Source: Lacticaseibacillus pabuli (GTDB lineage: Bacteria > Bacillota > Bacilli > Lactobacillales > Lactobacillaceae). Taken from it: DNA of 64,000 bases. Positions within the stretch are counted from its first letter, which is position 1; every line of letters starts with the position of its first letter. Position numbers and translations under genes: made by a program. Positions 36,574 to 45,222 of this stretch are shown here, in pieces. Under the pieces are notes generated by a model, which did not search any database, was not told the DNA's origin, and saw only the letters and a list, made by a program, of their open reading frames with translations. Where the stretch lies: the NCBI RefSeq assembly GCF_028736235.1, contig NZ_CP117884.1:2480001-2544000 (forward strand), read 5' to 3'.

Positions 36574-36608
36574 AAGGATGCTACGGAAAAACGTGGCATC
36601 CTTTTTTT
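36574..36608 (+). terminator. Terminator of the amino-acid transporter operon
   Basis: AAGGATGCTACG (36574-36585) pairs with CGTGGCATCCTT (36592-36603), followed by seven T residues. Confidence 0.92.
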
Positions 36609-36730
36609 GCGGTCGAGGGCCGACATCGGTTGATATTTAATAAGTTTTCGTTCAGAGGCTCCCCCCGCCACGACACGCACTATAATGACCTTACAGGCAA
36701 TCACTGCCCATTTAAAAAGAGGAAATTATT

Positions 36731-37537
36731 ATGAAAAAAACTTCAATTATCATGTTCGGTGCCGCTGTATTAGGACTAGCAGCATTTGGCGCACAGCAGG
36801 CCCCCGCTAACACGGCTGCTGCGACCAGCAACACCGTCACCCAAAAGAGCATCGACAGCCGGAACAATACCGAAGTGCTCATTAAGTCCGTAGTTACCGT
36901 TGGCAATAACGGTGCCCCCGTCTACGCATCACCAACCGCGGCAAAGCCAACCGCCCGCACACTCGACGCTGGCACCCGCTGGAACTCAGTGGGTCAGCTG
37001 AACAACGGCATTCTCTGGTACCATCTTGGCGGCAATCAGTGGGTCCGGGGGATTGACCTCGGTCAGGGCAGCACAACGTCCGCGATTAAGGTTTCAAGCT
37101 CTGAAACAGTTAACGGCAAGAGCACCGCAACCGTTGCTAAGAGCGGCGCCCACATTTACGCGGCCCCAACTGACCTCCAGCCAACCAACAAGACACTGAA
37201 GGCTGGGACAACTTGGCGCATCTTCACCTACGCCGAAACAAACAGCCCGATTGCCAATAACTGGGTCAACCTGGGCGGCAATCAGTGGGTTCCAGAAACA
37301 GAACTGACCAACTTCACTGCTGAAACAAACCACACGAACAAGGTCACCATCAATTACAAGCCTGGCTACGGCATTGCCGTTTGGTCCAACTACATCAACG
37401 GCAAGCCAACGGGCAAGACGCTCAAGACTGGGACCACCTGGAAGAGCTTCAAGATGGCCGTTGTGAACAATCACAGCTGGCTGAACCTGGGTGGCAATCA
37501 GTGGATTGATGCCAATTACGTGAAGTACGTTAAATAA
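36731..37537 (+). CDS. Secreted protein with three GW-like wall repeats
   Basis: The 268-residue protein has a signal peptide (about 1-24, ending ANTAAA). Three repeats follow (about 52-105, 128-195 and 205-267), each with a KTLxxGTTWRIF-like core and a closing LGGNQWV/ID motif. The same unit occurs twice in the CAP protein at 25888-26940. No catalytic domain is present. It is likely to stick to the cell wall or act as a loose surface protein. RBS AGAGGAAA precedes ATG 36731. Confidence 0.82.
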   Translation: MKKTSIIMFGAAVLGLAAFGAQQAPANTAAATSNTVTQKSIDSRNNTEVLIKSVVTVGNNGAPVYASPTAAKPTARTLDAGTRWNSVGQLNNGILWYHLGGNQWVRGIDLGQGSTTSAIKVSSSETVNGKSTATVAKSGAHIYAAPTDLQPTNKTLKAGTTWRIFTYAETNSPIANNWVNLGGNQWVPETELTNFTAETNHTNKVTINYKPGYGIAVWSNYINGKPTGKTLKTGTTWKSFKMAVVNNHSWLNLGGNQWIDANYVKYVK

Positions 37538-37560
37538 GCTCAGTTTTCAATAAACGAACG

Positions 37561-37589
37561 AGACCGCAGAGTGGATCTGCGGTCTTTTT
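37561..37589 (+). terminator. Terminator of the wall-repeat protein gene
   Basis: AGACCGCAGA (37561-37570) pairs with TCTGCGGTCT (37576-37585), then T residues. Confidence 0.92.
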
Positions 37590-37676
37590 GTGCATCATTT
37601 TTTCTATCATGCTATAATCCACACATTGATGTTGCCGCTAGACGGCAAACTCGCATCGCGAAAGGATGAGGATTGC

Positions 37677-37736
37677 ATGGCAGCGAAGATGATTGTGCTT
37701 GGCATCGCAACGTTGGCGGAGGTTAAAGCCGACTAA
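37677..37736 (+). CDS. Possible 19-residue leader peptide
   Basis: ATG 37677 follows GGATGAGG and the frame reads MAAKMIVLGIATLAEVKAD to TAA. A TATAAT -10 is at 37613-37618. The 3' end of this frame (37718-37729) is complementary to 37758-37768, which in turn can cover the ribosome site of the next gene. A 16-base perfect palindrome (37738-37753) starts just after the stop. Size, position and RNA pairing fit a regulatory leader; the peptide sequence itself gives no hint of an effector. Confidence 0.45.
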   Translation: MAAKMIVLGIATLAEVKAD

Positions 37737-37795
37737 CGCGTGCCGCGGCACGCCGCCGCTTTACCTCCACGAATTGGGCAATGCCCACTTGGAGG
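37718..37795 (+). promoter_or_regulatory. Three-segment RNA switch ahead of the RsgA-type GTPase gene
   Basis: Segment 1 (37718-37729, GGAGGTTAAAGC) can pair with segment 2 (37758-37768, GCTTTACCTCC) with one bulged base. Segment 2 can instead pair by CCTCCA (37764-37769) with TGGAGG (37790-37795), the ribosome site of the GTPase gene, helped by GGGCA/TGCCC (37776-37780 with 37782-37786). The two pairings exclude each other, as in translational attenuators. Confidence 0.5.
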
Positions 37796-37800
37796 AAACA

Positions 37801-38877
37801 TTGAACATCGATTTACATCATTACGGTATGACCACTGAACTTGAAACCACAGCGGACCACGCACGGCCCCTGACACTCGGACGTGTGCTCGGCGTCAGTC
37901 ATCAGCTCTACACGGTTGTCACGGTGCTGGGCACCACACGCGCCAGCGTGACCGGCCGCCTCGCAAACATCGCGATGGGACCAGAAGACTTCCCAACTGT
38001 TGGCGACTGGGTCTTGCTGCGCCAAACCGGCAATGCCGACGACACTGCAAGCATTGAGCGCCTGCTACCACGCACCAGCGTTATCACGCGCAAAGCAGCG
38101 GGTCGGACGACGGACGCACAATTAATTGCGGCCAACGTTGACACCCTGTTTTTGTGTATGGCGCTCGACGACAACTTCAACTTGCGCCGCATCGAACGCT
38201 ACCTGGCCGTCGCCAAGGCAAGTGGTGCGCAACCTGTCATTGTGCTAACCAAGTCAGACCTGAGCACCGACTTGCCCGGTCAACTGACCGCTATCGCGAG
38301 CGTGGCGGGTGACACACCGAGCATCCTCTGCTCTAACGCCAATGCCGGTGGTTTGGATGAGCTACGCGACCTAATTATTCCCGGTCGCACCTACGCCTTC
38401 ATTGGCTCGTCAGGTGTCGGCAAGAGTACCCTGATTAACGGGCTGCTTGGCCGCGACGCGCTCGCTACGGGTAGCGTGCGTAGCAGCGATGCCCACGGTC
38501 GCCACACGACGACTGGCCGTTCGCTTCTCGCCCTGCCTGGTGGTGCGTTGGTAATTGACACCCCCGGCATGCGTGAACTGGGCTTGATTGACGCCGACGT
38601 GACGGACACGTTTGCAGACATCGCAGCGCTGGCAGCAAACTGCCGCTTCAGCGATTGTCAGCACCAGAGCGAGCCAGGCTGCGCCGTTCAAGCCGCGATT
38701 GCAGCGGGTGAATTGGATCCGGCGCGACTCGCCAGCTACCGCCAGCTCACAGATGAGCAGGCAACGACCAGCAACTTGCGCGGCCGTGCCCGCGAGATGG
38801 CCAAAATGAACCGCATGTTTGGCAGCAAAAAGGCCATGCATAACTTCATGAAATCAGTGAAAAATAAGCGTCGTTAG
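37801..38877 (+). CDS. RsgA/YjeQ-family ribosome biogenesis GTPase
   Basis: The protein has 358 residues from TTG 37801, five bases past GGAGG; the longer open frame upstream has no site. An OB-fold (about 20-85) comes first. A circularly permuted GTPase follows, in the order VLTKSD (G4), GSSGVGKST (G1), HTTTGR (G2) and DTPGM (G3). A zinc knuckle (about 280-300, CRFSDCQHQSEPGC) ends the core. RsgA helps mature the 30S subunit. Most Firmicutes carry the main copy near the stk/prp genes, so this may be a second copy. Confidence 0.9.
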   Translation: MNIDLHHYGMTTELETTADHARPLTLGRVLGVSHQLYTVVTVLGTTRASVTGRLANIAMGPEDFPTVGDWVLLRQTGNADDTASIERLLPRTSVITRKAAGRTTDAQLIAANVDTLFLCMALDDNFNLRRIERYLAVAKASGAQPVIVLTKSDLSTDLPGQLTAIASVAGDTPSILCSNANAGGLDELRDLIIPGRTYAFIGSSGVGKSTLINGLLGRDALATGSVRSSDAHGRHTTTGRSLLALPGGALVIDTPGMRELGLIDADVTDTFADIAALAANCRFSDCQHQSEPGCAVQAAIAAGELDPARLASYRQLTDEQATTSNLRGRAREMAKMNRMFGSKKAMHNFMKSVKNKRR

Positions 38878-38884
38878 ACAATAA

Positions 38885-38919
38885 AGGGACCAATCGCATT
38901 TGCCGTGCGATTGGTCCCT
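38885..38919. terminator. Bidirectional terminator
   Basis: A 14-bp perfect stem (38885-38898 with 38906-38919) lies between the convergent genes ending at 38877 and 38925. Confidence 0.88.
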
Positions 38920-38924
38920 ATTTG

Positions 38925-39782
38925 TTACTTCGCTAATACGCGCTGCAACAAGTTATTCACGGCGCCGTAATAAGACTGACCGAATTTGTCCAGATGTACC
39001 ATCAAATAGTAAAGCCGGTAGAAATTCAGCCGCCGCTGCCAACCGTCCTCAAATGGCAAGGCATCCTGGTAGGCTTCATAAAATTCCGCGTCAAACCCGC
39101 CAAACACGGTCGTAACGCCGATATCAAACTCCCGGTCACCGTACAGTGCCGCCGGATCAATGAGTGCCGGTTTTCCCTCTGCCGTGAACATGTAATTGCC
39201 GCTCCACAGGTCGCCGTGCAGGAGCACCGCCTTACTGTGGCGACGCGCGAGCTCATCGGTAATCACCGCGCGCGCCTCAAGGTAAACCGCGTGTTCATGA
39301 TCTCCCCACAGCCCCTTTTGGACTAGGTGCGCCGCGAGTTTATCAAGGCGCTGACCAACAAATAGTTCCTGCCAAGTATTTACCCAGGTATTATCAAAGC
39401 TGACACTGGTTCCCGCGTACGGTTCGTCAAACCCGAACCGGCCGTCCGGACTCGGAAAGCTGTGCAGGTGAGCGAGTAAACGGCCCAAATCGGCTTGATC
39501 GCCGCTACCGCTCGTCAGGTAGTTCAGCAGCAGAAACGCATCCCCCTCAATCTGGCCATGGCCCAGCACACGCGGCGCCAGCACGTCGGCCTTCGCGAAG
39601 GCGGCCAGACCGGCAATTTCGCCGTCATAAAAATTGGCCGCAATATTGGGCTGGACGAGCAAGAAGTAATCCTGACCATCCGCGTGCAAGCGGTAGGCAT
39701 CATTGACATCCCCACCGCCAACTGGCACGGCCGTCTGAATATCCTGCAGCGGCAACTGCGCTAACCATTTTTCATCAAGCAT
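38925..39782 (-). CDS. Fructosamine kinase family protein
   Basis: The protein has 285 residues from ATG 39782, with GGAAGGGG upstream. It has a kinase-like fold of the aminoglycoside phosphotransferase group: a Gly-rich part near the start (VPVGGGDVNDAYRL), catalytic LLHGDLWSGNYMF (about 198-210) and metal-binding LIDPAALYGDREFDIG. Bacterial members phosphorylate fructosamines or ribulosamines formed by glycation, so a protein-repair or sugar salvage role is the family expectation. It is transcribed alone. Confidence 0.88.
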   Translation of the reverse strand: MLDEKWLAQLPLQDIQTAVPVGGGDVNDAYRLHADGQDYFLLVQPNIAANFYDGEIAGLAAFAKADVLAPRVLGHGQIEGDAFLLLNYLTSGSGDQADLGRLLAHLHSFPSPDGRFGFDEPYAGTSVSFDNTWVNTWQELFVGQRLDKLAAHLVQKGLWGDHEHAVYLEARAVITDELARRHSKAVLLHGDLWSGNYMFTAEGKPALIDPAALYGDREFDIGVTTVFGGFDAEFYEAYQDALPFEDGWQRRLNFYRLYYLMVHLDKFGQSYYGAVNNLLQRVLAK

Positions 39783-39948
39783 CTGTATCCGCCCCTTCCT
39801 CTTGCCACCATGATAACGCGAAACACTGACCAGTTGTGGCCTTCTCATACCTTAGACTGAACTTTTCCCAGAGAACCATTTCTCGTATTCCCGCGTGCTA
39901 GAATAAGGCTATTAGCGGCCGGCATGCGGCCCGAAAGGATGGTTACAT

Positions 39949-40200
39949 ATGCTACATTTTCTAGCGATCATTATCGTCGGCGCCATCATTGGTTCGATCG
40001 GTGGCGCATTTGTCGGGCGCGGGTCACTGGGTTGCGGCGGGAATATCGTCGCGGGTCTAGTTGGCTCTTGGATTGGTAGCCTGCTGCTCGGCAGCTGGGG
40101 GCCCCATTTGGCTGGTATGGCCATCTTCCCCGCCATTATTGGCGCCATGATTTTCGTCTTTATTGCGTCACTCATCATGGGTAATGATCGCCGCAGATAG
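39949..40200 (+). CDS. GlsB/YeaQ/YmgE-family small membrane protein
   Basis: The 83-residue protein has three hydrophobic helices rich in Gly and Ala. The motif GAIIGSIGGAFVGRG, then NIVAGLVGSWIGSLL, is typical of the transglycosylase-associated protein family, often stress-induced. Despite the family name, no enzymatic site is present. ATG 39949 follows GAAAGGATGG. It is probably a single-gene unit. Confidence 0.85.
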   Translation: MLHFLAIIIVGAIIGSIGGAFVGRGSLGCGGNIVAGLVGSWIGSLLLGSWGPHLAGMAIFPAIIGAMIFVFIASLIMGNDRRR

Positions 40201-40363
40201 TGACGTGGCCCTTTTTAAACCGCATCGCACCATTGCTCGCCAGCCGATTCTCGGTAAGCGGGCAATTTTAGTATCCAGAGCGTCCGGCAAAATGTCACCT
40301 GCACTTTTAATGTCCATTGGTGGTGTAATGGTGTTATTCTATCAGTAAATGGAGGTGGCTATT

Positions 40364-41698
40364 TTGACGAAATATGATTTCGACGTAATCTATCTGGGTG
40401 GCGGCCATGGCAGTTTCGATGGTGCCGGACCACTGGCCGCAACCGGCCAAAAAGTGGCCGTTATCGAAAGTGGCTTGTGGGGCGGCACTTGCCCGAATCG
40501 CGGTTGCAATGCCAAAATCACCCTAGATCGGCCGGTTATTTTACAACGTGAAGCTGAGCGCATGCAGGGGCTTGTCGACGGCGCAATTACCATCAACTGG
40601 CCTGCGCTAGTCGCACACAAGCAAGAGGTCATCCGACCATTGCCGGACAATATCGCCGGCAAACTGCAGCACAACGGCGCGACCTTGATTGAGGGCCACG
40701 GCGTTTTGCAGGACGCGCACACCGTGACTGTGGCTGGCAAAACGTACACGGCGGATAAGTTTGTAATTGCGACCGGATTACGGCCGCACCACTTGGCGAT
40801 TCCTGGTAGCGAGTTCGGCCATGACTCGACCGACTTTATGGCGCTGTCCGAGCTACCAAAACGAATTGGGATTGTCGGGGCCGGTTATATTGCGATGGAG
40901 TTTGCAACGGTAGCGAACGCGGCAGGCGGTGAAGTAACGGTGTTCATGCATGGCAAGCAGGCGCTACGCGGATTCCACCAGCCGTTCGTCGAGGCGGTAA
41001 TCAAGGACCTCACCAAGCGCGGTGTCACCTTTATCCGGACCGCAAACGTCAACGCTTTTGAAAAGGACGCAGATTCCTACGTCATCGATTACGGCGACGA
41101 CGCGGCGCAAAACGTTGACTGGATTTTGGACGCAACCGGCCGCATTCCGAACATCGAGGGCATCGGGCTCGAAGCAGCCGGCGTGGCCACCACACCACAT
41201 GGCATCACGGTCAATGACCACCTGCAGACCACGGCGCCTAACATTTACGCTTCAGGCGACGTCATCGATAAGGTGCAACCAAAGCTGACCCCGACGGCAA
41301 CGTTTGAGTCCTATTACCTCTACCAGCTGTTGGCAGGACAAACGACAGCGGCCATCGATTACCCGGCGATTCCGTCGACGGTCTACACCTCACCACGGAT
41401 TGCCAAAGTGGGCGTGACACCTGAAGCGGCGGCAAGTAGCGATGAGCTGACTGTGGTCCACAACCACATCCCCGATGACTGGTACCGCCAAATTGACATG
41501 GAACAGGCCGGCGATCAGCTACTGGTATTCGATAGCGGCCACCACCTAGTCGGCGCCACCGAAATGAGCGAGCAGGCGGAGGACGCCATCAACACGCTAC
41601 TCCCAGCGGTTGCGTTCCACTACGACCAGGCAGACATGTGGCGGTTGGCGCACATCTTCCCTTCAATCAGTGCTTCAGCTTGGCACAAAATTAGATAG
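40364..41698 (+). CDS. FAD-dependent pyridine nucleotide-disulfide oxidoreductase
   Basis: The protein has 444 residues from TTG 40364, eight bases past GGAGG; ATG 40349 lies in front of that site. It has an FAD-binding loop GGGHGS, the redox pair CPNRGC (Cys43/Cys48), an NAD(P) loop GIVGAGYIAMEF and a second FAD motif IYASGDVIDK. The C-terminal dimer domain ends in HIFPSISASA, where glutathione-reductase-type enzymes have HPTxxE; the Glu is replaced. It could be a thiol reductase, a dihydrolipoamide-dehydrogenase-like enzyme or a soluble oxidoreductase. It is not beside a lipoate complex. Confidence 0.85.
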   Translation: MTKYDFDVIYLGGGHGSFDGAGPLAATGQKVAVIESGLWGGTCPNRGCNAKITLDRPVILQREAERMQGLVDGAITINWPALVAHKQEVIRPLPDNIAGKLQHNGATLIEGHGVLQDAHTVTVAGKTYTADKFVIATGLRPHHLAIPGSEFGHDSTDFMALSELPKRIGIVGAGYIAMEFATVANAAGGEVTVFMHGKQALRGFHQPFVEAVIKDLTKRGVTFIRTANVNAFEKDADSYVIDYGDDAAQNVDWILDATGRIPNIEGIGLEAAGVATTPHGITVNDHLQTTAPNIYASGDVIDKVQPKLTPTATFESYYLYQLLAGQTTAAIDYPAIPSTVYTSPRIAKVGVTPEAAASSDELTVVHNHIPDDWYRQIDMEQAGDQLLVFDSGHHLVGATEMSEQAEDAINTLLPAVAFHYDQADMWRLAHIFPSISASAWHKIR

Positions 41699-41729
41699 TC
41701 ACTTTTTTGAACTGTAGATAACAAAATAT

Positions 41730-41763
41730 GGCCCACGTGAATGATTTCACGTGAGCCTTTTTA
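41730..41763 (+). terminator. Terminator of the oxidoreductase gene
   Basis: GGC-C-CACGTGAA pairs with TTCACGTG-A-GCC, followed by a T-run. Confidence 0.88.
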
Positions 41764-41925
41764 ATTCTAAGCAATACAAAATATCGTACTAGGCTTAAAT
41801 TGGTATAGTTGATGTTTGTGGTTCAACCTTAAATGAAAAATATGCGGTTATCGTTATTTAATTATTGCTGAATAACTACAAAAAGTTTACTTATTAATAG
41901 TATGTTTATTAGTTTTGAATCACTA

Positions 41926-42004
41926 TAGACAAAATAATTTACAGTCATATAATAAAGGTGAAGGCGGATACCATAACTATTGATATGAAAATTGACGCCG
42001 CCTT
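41926..42004 (+). promoter_or_regulatory. Promoter and leader hairpin of the LPQTG protein gene
   Basis: -35 TAGACA (41926-41931) and -10 TATAAT (41948-41953) have a 16-base gap. The leader is then about 145 bases long. AAGGCGG (41961-41967) and CCGCCTT (41998-42004) can close a large loop near its start, followed by AAAATTGTTTTTATT. The rest of the 405-base gap from 41699 is AT-rich and shows no gene. Confidence 0.55.
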
Positions 42005-42103
42005 AAAATTGTTTTTATTGCATCTAAGTTGTTCTCGGAGCGCTATCACGTTGGCATCATTGGTTCATAACGCAAACGGGTCAGGATATTTGGAGGTTTT
42101 ATC

Positions 42104-43006
42104 ATGAGTGCAAAAATTAACACGACAAGTAAACGTCTACTTGCGTCGACCTTAGCGATTGCCGCCCTACTATCTGGCACCGCGGCGTTAGGGGCGAATG
42201 CAGTAAATGCTGGTGGTGTAGTGACAAGCCCAGATCCACAATGGGTAGTCTCAAATGACCCGAAAACTGGGCAGCCAGTTCGGCATGCAACGGGTGATAG
42301 CCAAGCTGGTCAAGGCGTTAGTGTTGACCCTGGCCACTATCATGCAAACACCCCAACGGGAAAGATGAACGTCACCTACATTGATGATGTCACCGGCGCA
42401 ATCGTTGGTACACACACTTACACGGGGTACGAAGGCTACCCGGTTGGCTATGACAATTACTGGACGCCGAGTGGCTACAGCATCATTTGGGGTATAGTGA
42501 ACCCAATCTATGGCGGTGCTGGCGATGGTCAGACCAACGCTCCTGCGCCAGATTCAGTTTTCTATGTTCACAAGAACGCGACACCACCCACTAATCCAAC
42601 GAACCCAACCAACCCCGTAACACCGACCAACCCAACAACGCCAACCACACCCGTGACGACACCGCAGCAGCCGGCACAACCTGCCAAGCCTGCTAAGCCA
42701 ACGACTGACACCAGCAAGCCGGTCACGCTGCCAGACACGTTCGGTGGCAAAGATGGTAAAGGCACGACCAAGCCAAGCAAGCAGGCTGCAAGCTCAAAGA
42801 ATGCTGCGCAAACTGCCGCTGTTCAGCAGAAGACCGCACAACGCGTCGCGACCGCAAGCAAGACGGCGACACCAGTTGCTCAGCAAGGCACAGCTGCCCT
42901 GCCACAAACTGGTGATAACAACAACAGTCTCCTCGCAACAATCGGACTTGCCCTTGCTGGATTCCTCTCTGTTCTGGGCCTATACCGTGTACGTCAAGAA
43001 AATTAA
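42104..43006 (+). CDS. LPxTG-anchored surface protein with one MucBP-like domain
   Basis: The 300-residue protein has a signal peptide (about 1-36). A short mature region leads to a MucBP-like unit (about 88-150: VTYIDDVTGAIVGTHTYTGYEGYPVGYD, given in pieces in the protein). A Pro/Thr stalk with TNP repeats (about 160-205) and a Lys/Ala/Thr segment follow. The sorting signal LPQTG (about 266-270) precedes a hydrophobic helix and RVRQEN. Sortase A is expected to attach it to peptidoglycan. The single domain may bind mucin-like glycans. Confidence 0.88.
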   Translation: MSAKINTTSKRLLASTLAIAALLSGTAALGANAVNAGGVVTSPDPQWVVSNDPKTGQPVRHATGDSQAGQGVSVDPGHYHANTPTGKMNVTYIDDVTGAIVGTHTYTGYEGYPVGYDNYWTPSGYSIIWGIVNPIYGGAGDGQTNAPAPDSVFYVHKNATPPTNPTNPTNPVTPTNPTTPTTPVTTPQQPAQPAKPAKPTTDTSKPVTLPDTFGGKDGKGTTKPSKQAASSKNAAQTAAVQQKTAQRVATASKTATPVAQQGTAALPQTGDNNNSLLATIGLALAGFLSVLGLYRVRQEN

Positions 43007-43017
43007 TTCGATTTGCC

Positions 43018-43048
43018 AACCACCTATCCGCGGATAGGTGGTTTTTTG
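43018..43048 (+). terminator. Terminator of the LPQTG protein gene
   Basis: AACCACCTATCC (43018-43029) pairs with GGATAGGTGGTT (43032-43043), then T residues. Confidence 0.9.
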
Positions 43049-43053
43049 ACGTT

Positions 43054-43085
43054 AAAAGGTCCGCCATAACGTTCATGGCGGACCT
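43054..43085 (-). terminator. Terminator of the 43106-43384 gene
   Basis: An 11-bp perfect stem (43057-43067 with 43075-43085) is followed on the minus strand by TTTT. Confidence 0.8.
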
Positions 43086-43105
43086 GAGATACAACGCTAA
43101 ACGAC

Positions 43106-43384
43106 CTAATCAAAACGCCGCCAGCCCTTTAGGAAAACAAGGGTGACCAAGCAGATAAGTGCCAGCAGAAATAGCCAGGCTTCGCGGGGTAAACCATCAA
43201 CCTTCTTACCGGACGATTTCAGCCGGAAGTGCAGAAATTCAATCAGGCCGATCATAAAGGCCACGCTGATCATCAGCTCAACCACATTAAACTTTTTCCC
43301 GGTCACTGGGTCACCGTATCGACATACCCAATAGCTGTAAACAATCATCAGGCCTTCAACGCCGCGTGTCATCCAACCCCACAT
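43106..43384 (-). CDS. Small membrane protein of unknown function
   Basis: The 92-residue protein has three hydrophobic parts (about 8-20, 34-52 and 68-86), a basic loop (RLKSSGKKVDGLPREAW) and a basic end (KGWRRFD). ATG 43384 is preceded by GGGGCTGGTATT, a weak ribosome site. It stands alone between a terminator and the ABC-2 operon. Family not recognised. Confidence 0.55.
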   Translation of the reverse strand: MWGWMTRGVEGLMIVYSYWVCRYGDPVTGKKFNVVELMISVAFMIGLIEFLHFRLKSSGKKVDGLPREAWLFLLALICLVTLVFLKGWRRFD

Positions 43385-43523
43385 AATACCAGCCCCTTAC
43401 TTTACCGTCAGTATAATCACAATCCTAGCCACTGCAAACACAGCAGTTATGGTAAAGAATCCTGACCACAAAAAGACGCCTTACATCACGGTAAAACGTC
43501 TCATCAATCATTCAATTTATAGA

Positions 43524-44294
43524 TTACACGTTACGCCGACGGAACAGGGCGTATGCGATGAACGTAAAGGCAACGGTGTACAACGCGCTACCAAATCCAA
43601 GCTGCATGGTTGTCAGTTTGGTCATGACATGCATCGCGGGCTCGGTCAGCTGGTTACCGAAGAGCAACATCGTGAACGGGTTCCATTTAACCCAATCCCA
43701 CTTGGTAATCAGAATTAGGAGGAAGCTAGCGGCTAATTCAATCACGAAGTAGCCAATGTAACCAACCGTGATGGCGACAGCATTGTTCTTCAGCATGGTG
43801 GCCAGTAGCACCACAATACTAAGCAGCAGCAGAACGCCGACAAATTGACCCAACGTTGATAGGGTCAGGTTTTCGAGTAAGGTGCGCCCGTGGCCGACCT
43901 GTTTGCCCAAATCAACCTTAGGAAACAGGATGACCTTCAGCAACAGACTCATCCCGAACTGCAGGACGTACAAAACAACCGCGTGGAGCACGATCACGAT
44001 GAGCTTACTGATAAACACCTGGCTGCGGTAGTACTTGCGGTACAGCAGCTGGCGAATGGTGCCATACTGAAATTCCATTGCAATAATTGAAGCGGCAGCC
44101 GCAATCATCACGAACAGGGCAATGGATTCACCCAAAAAGCTGACAGAGAGTGCCCCTTCAGGCGACATGAACGTCGGCGCCTTCTTGGCAAGAATCGCAA
44201 TCGCAATCTGCACAATGAAAATGGCAGCGAGGCCAAAGTAGGTCCCCTTCTTGTGGAACAGTTTGTATAATTCTTCGTGAATAAGATTAAGCAT
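43524..44294 (-). CDS. ABC-2 type transporter permease
   Basis: The protein has 256 residues from ATG 44294, with AAGGAGGG upstream. Six predicted helices follow an amphipathic start (MLNLIHEELYKLFHKKGTYFG), the layout of BcrB/LanE-type permeases. Its start overlaps the stop of the ATPase gene by 8 bases. It probably exports a peptide or confers self-protection or antibiotic resistance; no bacteriocin gene is close. Confidence 0.85.
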   Translation of the reverse strand: MLNLIHEELYKLFHKKGTYFGLAAIFIVQIAIAILAKKAPTFMSPEGALSVSFLGESIALFVMIAAAASIIAMEFQYGTIRQLLYRKYYRSQVFISKLIVIVLHAVVLYVLQFGMSLLLKVILFPKVDLGKQVGHGRTLLENLTLSTLGQFVGVLLLLSIVVLLATMLKNNAVAITVGYIGYFVIELAASFLLILITKWDWVKWNPFTMLLFGNQLTEPAMHVMTKLTTMQLGFGSALYTVAFTFIAYALFRRRNV

Positions 44295-45198
44295 TGGTTG
44301 CACCCTCCTTGCCATTGACCACGTTCAGGAATGAGGTTTCAAGGTCACTTTCAACCTGATCAACCGAATTGATGGTGATATCCGCACCGATAATCAACCG
44401 CAGTGCGGCGTCGAGGTTCCCAGCATTTGCTTCAATCACGTTAATTCCCTTGCCTGGTGCCAGTGGTAAATCAGCGGCCGCAATCAGCTTCTTGGCGCGT
44501 TCGTCGTCATTGGTTTCGATGGTGAAGACAATCGTGTTGCCCTCATGCATCTGTTGCATGGTGGTCTGGCTCACGATTTCACCCTTGTTCAAAATCAGGA
44601 CCATGTCGGCCAGCTTTTCCAGTTCACTTAAGATGTGGCTCGAAATCAGGAAAGTTGTCCCTGCTGCAGCCATCTTTTGAATGACTTCACGCAGGTGCTT
44701 CACTGCCTGAGGATCCAGCCCATTCATGGGTTCGTCCAAGATAACTAGGTCCGGCTGGTTCAGCAGCGCTTCGGCAATTCCCAGCTTCTGCTTCATCCCC
44801 AGCGAGTAACCCTTCGCCTTCGCATCAATATACTTGTTCATTTCTAGGGCATTCACCACGTCGTTCACGCGTTTGTCCTTGTCGGCGCCCGTCGCAAACA
44901 AAGTGAGGTGTTGGCGGCCAGTCATGAATGGGTAAATACCAGGATATTCAATCAACGCGCCCACGTGGCTTAATGCCTGGTGACTCGTGATGGACACCTT
45001 TTTACCGCCCACACTGAGCGTGCCACCATCTGTGTTAATGAGGCCCAAAATGGACTTCATAATCGTACTTTTCCCCGCACCGTTTGGCCCAACCAGTGCT
45101 GCAATATGGCCGCGTTCAACGGTAAAACTTACGTCCCGGAGCACCTTCTTGGCACCAAAGGATTTCTGCAGGTCTTGCACCTGAAGCATTGCTGTCAT
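44287..45198 (-). CDS. ABC transporter ATP-binding protein (BcrA-like)
   Basis: The 303-residue ATPase has Walker A GPNGAGKST, signature YSLGMKQKLGIAEALL (the BcrA-type form of LSGGQ), Walker B LVILDEPMNGLDP and the H-loop in LISSHIL. The C-terminal 90 residues are the regulatory extension of this class. ATG 45198 follows AGGAGGAAATT. It is the ATPase of the permease downstream, with a possible 31-residue peptide encoded just upstream. Confidence 0.92.
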   Translation of the reverse strand: MTAMLQVQDLQKSFGAKKVLRDVSFTVERGHIAALVGPNGAGKSTIMKSILGLINTDGGTLSVGGKKVSITSHQALSHVGALIEYPGIYPFMTGRQHLTLFATGADKDKRVNDVVNALEMNKYIDAKAKGYSLGMKQKLGIAEALLNQPDLVILDEPMNGLDPQAVKHLREVIQKMAAAGTTFLISSHILSELEKLADMVLILNKGEIVSQTTMQQMHEGNTIVFTIETNDDERAKKLIAAADLPLAPGKGINVIEANAGNLDAALRLIIGADITINSVDQVESDLETSFLNVVNGKEGATNA

Positions 45199-45222
45199 AA
45201 TTTCCTCCTGTATAACTCAACC

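Noticed and set aside
37693..37800. N-terminal extension of the RsgA-type protein from ATG 37693
   Set aside because: There is no ribosome site at that ATG, the extension does not look like RsgA, and GGAGG is placed correctly for TTG 37801.
41985..42107. 40-codon frame ending in ATGA with the start of the LPQTG protein gene
   Set aside because: It has no ribosome site before its ATG and overlaps the leader hairpin; more likely a chance frame in an untranslated leader.
43524..45198. Bacteriocin immunity locus
   Set aside because: The ABC pair is of the BcrAB type, but no bacteriocin precursor, modification enzyme or double-Gly leader is visible nearby.
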